A stretch of 11,812 bases of DNA from Candidatus Hodarchaeota archaeon (GTDB lineage: Archaea > Asgardarchaeota > Heimdallarchaeia > Hodarchaeales > Hodarchaeaceae): contig JAEOSP010000400.1 in NCBI GenBank assembly GCA_016840305.1, positions 1-11,812 on the forward strand, read 5' to 3'. The position numbers and the translations under genes are program-made. Below the pieces are notes generated by a model, which saw nothing but the letters and a program-made list of their open reading frames with translations, was not told the origin of the DNA and did not search any database. Below, in pieces: positions 6,797 through 11,812 of this stretch. Within the stretch, counting starts at the first letter, position 1. Each line of letters starts with the position of its first letter.

Positions 6797-7963
6797 TTAA
6801 TGAATGATTCCAACACTTAAAGGGTTAAGTGTTTCCATTTTTGGGAATTTTGTCTTACCTAAGAACATGTTATTTATCTGGTCATTGGAAATCTTTTCTT
6901 GAACACGTAATGCTTCAGCGAGAGTAATAAGGTAATTTTCTCTAACTCCCAGTTTTTTAGCTAAATCTTTAAGAGAATCTTGTTTCCCTGCTTCACAAAA
7001 ATCCTTCAGAATCGACATTTTATTTGAAAATGACATGAATTCTCCCTGTAAATAAAGATTACAGACTGTTTCGTCTTTAAAACTTCTAATTTTCTTCATC
7101 AGATTCTCAATAAACGAAACTGCTTTTGAAGGAGGATTATAATTATAATATCGCGAATCTCTGCCGATTCTAACGAGTATAACTGGTTCTCGATAAAATA
7201 ATGCGCTTCTATACTGGTCCTCATTTAGTAAGACCAAATCGGCCTTTGGAATTCCATAAGATATTGCATGATGTATTGATTGAACATGAAGACTAATTGC
7301 TAATCTAACGTCAAGTTCCTCATTAGGTAAATATCCTCTGAGTACATCTGCTATTTCTAACAAAAATTCAATGTTTGGTCCAACGAGAACAACAGGAACT
7401 TTTATAACAATCCCTAAGAAAAGGTGTACAAGAGGATCCTCATATTTACGAAGGCTTTGTTTGCTTGGGAAAAGATCAAATAAACTATGAATATTGAATT
7501 CAATTTGTTTTTCTGCTATTATCTCTGTTTTAGTTGTTGAAGTTATCTGCCCCCAATCTTCAAATTGCTTGATTAAACTATGGGGAAGTTTTTCTCCGTA
7601 TATATAATCGTTATTCAAGCTAATTTTCAGCTTACTCGCTTCTTGTGAAAGTAGGGTAGCTTGTGAGTACATTAGTGATTTATATTCATTATCTACAATA
7701 GCACTTAACGAAATCACTCTATTCTCTCCACCTTCAGTCTTTTGATCTAGTGATGTATAGAAGATAAATGCTAGTTTGTTTTCATCTGGAAAAGGTATAA
7801 TAGCTTCCCCTTCTAACTTTTCTGTAGCCGAAGTTTTAACACTCGTCAGTGTAGAGACAATAGACTTAACAGCAATTTTCTTTGTAATAATAGGATCTGT
7901 GATTGTCGAATATACTGCCATAGGCCCAACCTTTTCGTCAAAAACCGAAAAAACAACGTCCAA
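6797..7963 (-). CDS. Longin-domain-like protein with C-terminal winged helix (possible longin-DENN-like, Asgard type)
   Basis: The N terminus, MDVVFSVFDEKVGPMAVYST, has the longin signature of a short strand, F/D-x-x-x-GP and a second strand (compare the start of eukaryotic Nprl2 and C9orf72 proteins). Alternating strands and helices to about residue 110 complete a longin-like fold. Residues about 155-275 form an alpha/beta region with LFDLFPS, then a long hydrophobic segment FLGIVIKVPVVLVGP followed by a helix, reminiscent of the cDENN core where a strand 'rrVi-vs' precedes a helix; this resemblance is weak. Residues 328-365 (SLKDLAKKLGVRENYLITLAEALR) look like a helix-turn-helix. No membrane segment or signal peptide, so cytoplasmic. 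The TTG start is forced: no ATG or GTG lies between an upstream TGA (7999-7997) and it, and AAGGAG lies ten bases before it. Longin/DENN proteins act in Rab/Rag-type GTPase control in eukaryotes; any such role here is inference. It is transcribed alone. Confidence 0.75.
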   Translation of the reverse strand: MDVVFSVFDEKVGPMAVYSTITDPIITKKIAVKSIVSTLTSVKTSATEKLEGEAIIPFPDENKLAFIFYTSLDQKTEGGENRVISLSAIVDNEYKSLMYSQATLLSQEASKLKISLNNDYIYGEKLPHSLIKQFEDWGQITSTTKTEIIAEKQIEFNIHSLFDLFPSKQSLRKYEDPLVHLFLGIVIKVPVVLVGPNIEFLLEIADVLRGYLPNEELDVRLAISLHVQSIHHAISYGIPKADLVLLNEDQYRSALFYREPVILVRIGRDSRYYNYNPPSKAVSFIENLMKKIRSFKDETVCNLYLQGEFMSFSNKMSILKDFCEAGKQDSLKDLAKKLGVRENYLITLAEALRVQEKISNDQINNMFLGKTKFPKMETLNPLSVGIIH

Positions 7964-7980
7964 TACTAGATTACTCCTTA
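7961..7980 (-). promoter_or_regulatory. Shine-Dalgarno and TTG start of the longin-like gene
   Basis: On the - strand AAGGAG is followed by TAATCTAGTA and TTG. GGAG-to-start spacing is ten bases, and the whole leader GGAGTAATCTAGTATTG matches GGAGTAATTCAATATTG of the OppD-like gene at 13 of 17 positions, which supports TTG as a genuine start in this organism. Confidence 0.6.
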
Positions 7981-8089
7981 AATCCTTGATAAAATCTCAT
8001 TTATGCATAGTAGATTAAATCCAGAAAGGGTAGATCTCGATATTTGAAATCTGTGTTTTCATAGATTGAATAATCACTATTCTGTATTC

Positions 8090-8106
8090 ATATATTATTT
8101 CACGAA
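8090..8106 (-). promoter_or_regulatory. Candidate BRE/TATA promoter of the longin-like gene
   Basis: The - strand reads TTTCGTGAAATAATATATGA: purine-rich CGTGAAA followed by TAATATAT. Transcription would begin near 8065, leaving a leader of about 100 bases, which is long for an archaeon, so a closer weak TATA (GGATTTAATC around 8015-8025) is also possible. Confidence 0.3.
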
Positions 8107-8173
8107 ACTTTGGTTTAAAACATTTACATATTACTCGGAGTCTATAAGGAAAATTCTCATTTTTGTAGTATCT

Positions 8174-8179
8174 AAAAAA
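8174..8179 (-). terminator. T-run terminator of the mini surface-protein gene
   Basis: Six A on the + strand (T6 on the - strand) lie 22 bases past the stop of the 62-residue gene, the distance expected for archaeal T-run termination. Confidence 0.35.
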
Positions 8180-8201
8180 TAACGAGCAGTACTATAAATC
8201 A

Positions 8202-8390
8202 TTATTCTTGCCGTTTATAAGCAGCAAATGCGACTAAAACAAATAATCCAGTAATAACAATTGGTCCTTCAAACCCAGGTAATCGACCAACATTCTGACT
8301 ATGAACGATGGTTAAACTACTAAGATCACCAATGCTAATACTAGATATGAATAGTAAGAAAATAAATCCGAGGAGAATTCCTTTCTTCAT
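8202..8390 (-). CDS. 62-residue secreted mini-protein with PGF-type C-terminal sorting signal
   Basis: The product has an N-terminal signal peptide (MKKGILLGFIFLLFISSIS, basic then hydrophobic, likely cleaved near residues 20-32), a short polar stretch, then RLPGFEG (36-42), a 16-residue hydrophobic helix (43-58) and a basic KRQE end. PGF/PGFEG + helix + basic tail is the three-part layout of archaeosortase-type sorting signals (PGF-CTERM and the related Asgard CTERM families), in which the helix is removed and the protein is linked to a lipid or envelope anchor. Once both ends are processed only about 10-20 residues would remain. The ATG has AAAGGA eleven bases upstream. It may be a real mini-protein, or the joined two ends of a deleted larger surface protein. 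The reading frame itself and both ends are convincing; the function is unknown. Confidence 0.7.
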   Translation of the reverse strand: MKKGILLGFIFLLFISSISIGDLSSLTIVHSQNVGRLPGFEGPIVITGLFVLVAFAAYKRQE

Positions 8391-8401
8391 AAATTCTTAG
8401 T

Positions 8402-8440
8402 TCCTTTAAAGGTTTTTTTACTTATCTTCAGCTCTTAAAA
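8402..8440 (-). promoter_or_regulatory. Possible promoter and ribosome site of the mini surface-protein gene
   Basis: Reading the - strand, TTTTAAGA (8440-8433) is a weak TATA-like box. AAAGGA (8407-8402) is the ribosome site and forms half of a perfect ten-base palindrome, CCTTTAAAGG (8403-8412). Predicted transcription start would fall near 8412. Confidence 0.3.
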
Positions 8441-8675
8441 CTCAAATCCACTTGATAATTCAATTCTTGAGCAGATTACAAATTAGCATCAGCCAACTTA
8501 AGAATTTTTCTTTCTCCAAGACTTCCTTTCCCACCCTTTGGCTTTACAATTTCAAGTTATTCTTGAGAATATCACTTATCTACAAGGTCATTTTATACAT
8601 TTAAGGTTTTTAAGAGTTTCTCCAGTGTAATTCCTTGATATTAGTCTCCTTATTCTTTATATGATATAAAATTAA

Positions 8676-8700
8676 TAACAGGGAATTTTTTCTCCTGTTA
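8676..8700. repeat. Inverted repeat TAACAGG / CCTGTTA
   Basis: Seven-base arms (8676-8682 and 8694-8700) flank an 11-base T-rich loop; beyond one mismatch three more pairs can form. It lies about 40 bases upstream of a TATA-like box of the + strand gene, so it could be an operator, or a chance hairpin in AT-rich DNA. Confidence 0.3.
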
Positions 8701-8794
8701 ATAAAAAGGATTGACCTCTGAACTGATCTGAGAATAAACTTATAATACTAATATGATGTATAGAATTACTTGTATTTTTTCTTTATCAATTTCT

Positions 8795-8810
8795 ATTAAA
8801 ATATTTTAAT
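8795..8810 (+). promoter_or_regulatory. 16-base perfect palindrome overlapping a TATA-like box
   Basis: ATTAAAATATTTTAAT reads the same on both strands. Its right half lies 28-35 bases before the ATG at 8838, the position of a TATA box for a leaderless or near-leaderless transcript, and no ribosome site precedes that ATG. A TATA box at 8740-8747 (TTATAATA) is an alternative, with a leader of about 70 bases. Confidence 0.35.
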
Positions 8811-8837
8811 GATCTACTAAACTAGTTGTGAATAAAA

Positions 8838-10304
8838 ATGAGTATTTCAAGTTATAAAAAGCCTGATATAAGAACTAAACACTCAAATATGCCTACGTGG
8901 CTTTATTTGATTGTAGTAGTTGCCTTGTATGTTTTTGGGGCATATGCATTCGTTGATTTTATTTTTAACCCCGAAAATGCTAGTATATTGGCAGAAATTT
9001 CTTCAGCATTGAAAGTATTAGTCCCTCTATCTTTAGACTTCTTACCTCTCTTAATTGTCTTTATTATAGTCTTTTTGGTCGTAACTGTCATTATGGCTTA
9101 CGTAATTCTATGGATAATGAGCAAAATTGCTACACAGGTGACAATCTTTGTATCCATTCTATTTCCAGCATTGATGATGGGAGCAGGTGTTCTTCTGATT
9201 GGAGGAGGATTATTTTTACCTGGTGATGATCAATTTGCTGCTTCGATGGCTGGATTCTTCATTGCAATCTTTGGATTCTTGCTCTTACTTTTCGTGATCT
9301 GGAAGTTTCGAGTAATTAAGCGTAGTGGGAAATTTGTTGAGTTTTCAGCTCAACTCGTCCTAGATGAAAAAGCTGTCCTTGCAATGCCTTTTTTCCTGGG
9401 TATATATTCCACAATAACTGGCTTTTTCATGCTTTTTGGTTTTATTAAAATCTACACACTCTTTGAGGTTACAAATGCATTAGGAGAACCAGAATTAAGC
9501 TACCCAGGAATAATTCTTGGTATTATCTTTGAATATTTCTATTTGATTGTGTTCCTAGGTGTATATTACAGTTTGTCTGCTGGAGTTATCTCATATGCAA
9601 GCGATTGGTATAGGGGATTAGATCCTGATTTAGGATCTGCAATGAAAGATGTCCGTCAAGTTTTACCAGTTATTCTTAAATTTGCTTTTGCTATGGCAAC
9701 AGTAAAAATAATTATGCAGATATTTACAGGCGCTGCTCGAGGACAAAGAACTACAACTAGTGGAAGACAAAATGCTGGTGCTGCAGTTGGTGGTTTAATC
9801 TTTGCTGCAATCACAAGTGTCATGATTTCCATTCTTGGCGCTATCTGGATGTTTCTGAATTATTTCACGTTAGTTAGTATTGTGCAAAATAAAACTAATC
9901 TTACAGATTCAATCAAAGATTCAGCTAAAACTACCTGGGGCGCACTCGTTGATGTTCTAGTTGGCGAATCAGGTTTTGGATTAACAACATTTATTTTTTC
10001 AATAATTAATTCGTTAATCTGGCTTGGTGCAGGATTTGGTTTAGGGTTTGCAGTTACTCAACAACTTGTCTATGGAATTGTTTTCGCTATAATCTTCGTT
10101 TTTCTTGGAACTCTTCCTTATAATGTAGTTACAATGCCCATGAAAGTAGCTTTTCGAACCTTTATTTACTCCTATGCCAAGGATACTCTTGAAGGGTATA
10201 AAAAACCAAGTAAATTACCAGCAGAATTAAGAGATGAATTTAACACTCTTAGTCAGAGAGACGTGAAGAGACGCGGTATGCGTGATCCTTCAAAATATTT
10301 CTAA
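8838..10304 (+). CDS. Ten-helix membrane protein, DUF6159-like
   Basis: A 488-residue polytopic protein with no signal peptide. Predicted helices lie at about 21-43, 67-95, 100-127, 133-157, 178-205, 224-252, 276-297, 313-345, 382-404 and 408-430. The cytoplasmic tail (about 438-488) is charged, with RDVKRRGMRDPSKYF at the end. From about 165 on the order of elements resembles DUF6159-type proteins: a SAQLVLDEKAVLAMPFF entry (family 'sw-vl--d-eLl-fP'), a YYSLSAGVISYASDWYRGLD segment, an amphipathic GSAMKDVRQVLP stretch, then NYFTLVSIVQNKTNLTDSIK and SAKTTWG. That assignment rests on pattern memory, and the first four helices are extra. Function is unknown; no catalytic motif is visible. An internal ATG at 8889 could remove 17 residues. 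Its TAA overlaps the stop of the opposite-strand gene. Confidence 0.8.
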   Translation: MSISSYKKPDIRTKHSNMPTWLYLIVVVALYVFGAYAFVDFIFNPENASILAEISSALKVLVPLSLDFLPLLIVFIIVFLVVTVIMAYVILWIMSKIATQVTIFVSILFPALMMGAGVLLIGGGLFLPGDDQFAASMAGFFIAIFGFLLLLFVIWKFRVIKRSGKFVEFSAQLVLDEKAVLAMPFFLGIYSTITGFFMLFGFIKIYTLFEVTNALGEPELSYPGIILGIIFEYFYLIVFLGVYYSLSAGVISYASDWYRGLDPDLGSAMKDVRQVLPVILKFAFAMATVKIIMQIFTGAARGQRTTTSGRQNAGAAVGGLIFAAITSVMISILGAIWMFLNYFTLVSIVQNKTNLTDSIKDSAKTTWGALVDVLVGESGFGLTTFIFSIINSLIWLGAGFGLGFAVTQQLVYGIVFAIIFVFLGTLPYNVVTMPMKVAFRTFIYSYAKDTLEGYKKPSKLPAELRDEFNTLSQRDVKRRGMRDPSKYF

Positions 10305-10954
10305 GTTAACTTAGATTTATTTCTCTCTCCCTCCCCCTTTTTTTTTCTGTCCAATGGAAGTATAGCTGATTCAGTTTTTTCAATCTCTCCAGGTAATGAT
10401 AAAATTCTGTGGATTTTTTCTACTAAACGTTTTGCTGTTGTGTGTATGTTATCTTCATTGTCTCTATATATTTTAATCGTTTTTAATGTTGAATTTGTCT
10501 CTTCTCTATAATCTAATTCTATCTGGTATGCTTTATTAATGTTAAATTGGTCTAATTGAATTGAATGCAATCGGAGGGTAACGATTTGATTGTTAAGAAT
10601 GGTTGTTATCCGTGACCATCGAAATAACCGTGATTCTTTCTTTAATCCTGGAATTTCCTTAGAAAGCTTTGTTTTAATGACTAAGGACTCCTCCCATCCA
10701 AATTCTCGAATAGCTACTAAGATGCATCCTGCGCCAAAAACAAATAATATGAAAGTAAACGGATAAAACTCACTATTAATGATGCTTAACCAAAAGATTG
10801 CCCATGGACCTGTTTCATCTAGAAATCTCCAATATCCCCAAATAAATATAATCTGAAACAATGATCCCATTATTCCAAAGAAGAGCCCCCGCTCTTTACT
10901 ACCCTTTCTGACAATTTTAATTTCGTTTGAACTTGATTCACTTATCGTTACCAT
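10301..10954 (-). CDS. Two-helix membrane protein with cytoplasmic PH-like beta domain, unknown function
   Basis: I do not recognise a named family. With the ATG at 10954 the product has 217 residues: a polar N terminus (VTISESSSNEIKIVRKG), helix one (about 23-41, GLFFGIMGSLFQIIFIWGY), helix two (about 62-80, PFTFILFVFGAGCILVAI), then a soluble domain of short strands and a closing helix (TTAKRLVEKIHRILSLP), like bacterial PH-type membrane-associated domains, and a very basic tail. A TTG start at 10996 would give 231 residues with a GAGG ribosome site; I prefer 10954 because AGGA lies six bases upstream and the TATA box at about 11007-11014 would start transcription near 10985, after the TTG. 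Its TAG and the TAA of the + strand neighbour overlap (10301-10304). Convergent neighbours both being membrane proteins gives no further clue. Confidence 0.65.
   Translation of the reverse strand: MVTISESSSNEIKIVRKGSKERGLFFGIMGSLFQIIFIWGYWRFLDETGPWAIFWLSIINSEFYPFTFILFVFGAGCILVAIREFGWEESLVIKTKLSKEIPGLKKESRLFRWSRITTILNNQIVTLRLHSIQLDQFNINKAYQIELDYREETNSTLKTIKIYRDNEDNIHTTAKRLVEKIHRILSLPGEIEKTESAILPLDRKKKGEGERNKSKLT
10320..10348 (+). terminator. Polypyrimidine/T9 terminator of the ten-helix membrane protein gene
   Basis: A 29-base stretch made only of C and T ends in nine T (10338-10346). It begins 16 bases after the + strand stop codon and suits T-run termination. It lies inside the last codons of the opposite-strand gene, where it encodes the Lys/Glu/Arg-rich tail DRKKKGEGERNKSK. 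Confidence 0.5.
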
Positions 10955-11006
10955 TTCTTTTCCTACATTTGGTTTAGATTCTTTGTTTTCAAACAAATCA
11001 TCCTCA

Positions 11007-11020
11007 TATTTATAATAATC
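11007..11020. promoter_or_regulatory. Shared AT-rich promoter core between divergent genes
   Basis: TATTTATAATAATC on the + strand (TTATAAAT on the - strand) offers a TATA box in both directions. On the + strand it lies about 50 bases before the radical SAM start codon, with an expected leader of about 25 bases; on the - strand it would serve the two-helix membrane protein gene. Confidence 0.4.
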
Positions 11021-11065
11021 TTCATTAATGAAATTTTATCTACGAAGAAGAAATTGGTAGACAAT

Positions 11066-11812
11066 ATGAAAATCCTTCTAATAGAACCACCTAAAAAATT
11101 TTGGTTTGTTATGGGTGAATACCTCCCACCACCATATAACCTCCTATTACTTGCAGCTGTAATTGAACAACAATTACCTGATGTTACTGTTAAAGTAATC
11201 GACTCCCAAGCAGAAGACTTGGATTGGTTTGGCCTGGAGGAAGTAATTAGACGAGAAAATCCAGATATAGTTGGATCTGGAAGTCATGCAACTTGTAATG
11301 TATATAAGACAGTAAGAACACTTGATCTGGTTAAACGGATCAACCCAGAAATTATTACTATTGCGGGTGGGTTCCATTTCACGATGATGGACGAAGTTTC
11401 TCTTAGAGAATACTCTAGCATTGATCTGATTGTCCGTTATGAAGGAGAAAAAGCATTAATCGCTATTTTAGCCTTTATCTCTAATCATGGATTCTCAAAA
11501 GAAGGGTTAAAATCAATAAAAGGGATATCTTATTTTAAAGATAATAAATTTTATCGAACTGAAGATCACCCTCCTCTTACAGGAGAGGAACTAGATGCAC
11601 TTCCATATCCAGCATATAATAAAGTACCACTGGAGAAATATCATTTTGCAATGATGTCTGATAGTCCATATGTGATATTAGAAGGAGCTAGGGGTTGTAC
11701 TCACGATTGCTCATTTTGCTCTCAACATGTATTTTACCGTCGTCATTTTGCCACGAAGTCTGTCAGTCGTATTGCTGATGAGATGGAATGGATGTATGAC
11801 AAGTTAGGGAGA
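11066..11812 (+). CDS. B12-binding-domain radical SAM protein (3' partial)
   Basis: The frame is open from the ATG at 11066 to the window edge (249 codons). Residues 1 to about 135 form a Rossmann-like cobalamin-binding domain: MKILLIEPP start, EYLPPPYNLLLLAAVIE, VKVIDSQ, NPDIVGSGSHA, ITIAGGFHFT, and RYEGEKAL. This is the usual layout of B12-dependent radical SAM enzymes, which in this class lack the classical DxHxxG histidine motif. A linker with LDALPYPAYNKVPLEKY follows, then the radical SAM domain opens with RGCTHDCSFC: cysteines 211, 215 and 218 (CxxxCxxC) hold the 4Fe-4S cluster that cleaves S-adenosylmethionine. Members of this group methylate unactivated carbons, form rings or modify lipids and tRNA; the substrate cannot be read from this part. 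GGTAG at 11056-11060 is a weak ribosome site. Confidence 0.9.
   Translation, partial: MKILLIEPPKKFWFVMGEYLPPPYNLLLLAAVIEQQLPDVTVKVIDSQAEDLDWFGLEEVIRRENPDIVGSGSHATCNVYKTVRTLDLVKRINPEIITIAGGFHFTMMDEVSLREYSSIDLIVRYEGEKALIAILAFISNHGFSKEGLKSIKGISYFKDNKFYRTEDHPPLTGEELDALPYPAYNKVPLEKYHFAMMSDSPYVILEGARGCTHDCSFCSQHVFYRRHFATKSVSRIADEMEWMYDKLGR

Larger units (their letters stand above)
8391..8837. other. 447-base AT-rich non-coding region between divergent genes
   Basis: Between the heads of the - strand mini-protein gene and the + strand ten-helix membrane protein. I see no ORF with coding character, tRNA or direct repeat array. It holds the promoter of the mini-protein (left), a small inverted repeat at 8676-8700, a TATA-like box at 8740-8747 and a 16-base palindrome at 8795-8810. 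The pyrimidine-rich stretch at about 8505-8535 has no assigned role. Confidence 0.5.

Noticed and set aside
7776..8018. 80-codon + strand frame with hydrophobic segments
   Set aside because: Antisense to the well-supported longin-like gene start; the hydrophobic look comes from the complementary strand.
8391..8837. tRNA or other structured RNA in the large gap
   Set aside because: No acceptor/T-arm pattern or GC-rich helices, which would stand out in this AT-rich background.
8903..9091. 62-codon - strand frame
   Set aside because: Antisense to membrane helices of the ten-helix protein; Lys/Thr-rich composition is the shadow of hydrophobic codons.
11174..11377. 67-codon - strand frame
   Set aside because: Antisense to the B12-binding domain of the radical SAM gene, which has clear family motifs.
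1..11812. CRISPR array, insertion sequence or integrated element
   Set aside because: No spaced direct repeats, transposase or integrase motifs, or tRNA-linked attachment sites were seen.

Overview
The window is AT-rich, compactly organised, archaeal-looking DNA, most likely from an Asgard archaeon. The lineage is inferred, not proven. Supporting signs are BRE/TATA-like promoter elements, T-run terminators without hairpins, an apparent longin-type (possibly longin-DENN-like) protein, and a tiny secreted protein ending in an archaeosortase-type PGFEG + membrane helix + basic tail. A Heimdall/Gerd-type Asgard is my best guess. No rRNA, tRNA, CRISPR array, insertion sequence or phage gene is visible.

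Layout. (1) Bases 1-3256 hold the end of an oligopeptide/dipeptide-type ABC importer operon on the + strand: a permease of the OppC/DppC type, cut off at its 5' end by the window edge and carrying a beta-sandwich ectodomain, followed by the paired ATPases OppD-like and OppF-like, both with the C-terminal four-cysteine Opp/Dpp motif. A small unknown 3-helix membrane protein (3281-3715) follows. (2) Bases 3985-6693 are a single long reading frame for a two-module FtsX/MacB-type permease, broken by one in-frame TAA at 4453-4455. It reads as two ORFs (3985-4455 and 4489-6693) but looks like one gene. (3) On the - strand, 6797-7963 encodes a longin-like protein with a C-terminal winged-helix-like segment, and 8202-8390 encodes a 62-residue protein that is little more than a signal peptide plus a cell-surface sorting signal. 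(4) After a 447-base non-coding stretch, 8838-10304 (+) encodes a ten-helix membrane protein resembling DUF6159-type proteins. It ends tail-to-tail, with overlapping stop codons, against a - strand two-helix membrane protein. (5) From 11066 to the window edge (+) lies the N-terminal part of a B12-binding-domain radical SAM enzyme, divergent from the previous gene across a short shared promoter region.

Functionally this is mostly envelope and transport: peptide (or similar solute) import energised by the two ATPases, an FtsX-type membrane machine without a neighbouring ATPase, secreted/anchored small protein, and unknown polytopic proteins. The longin-like protein is the one gene hinting at eukaryote-like membrane or GTPase-regulatory biology. 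The most noteworthy observations are the ectodomain-bearing permease, the in-frame stop in the FtsX permease, the longin/DENN-like protein, and the minimal sorting-signal protein.
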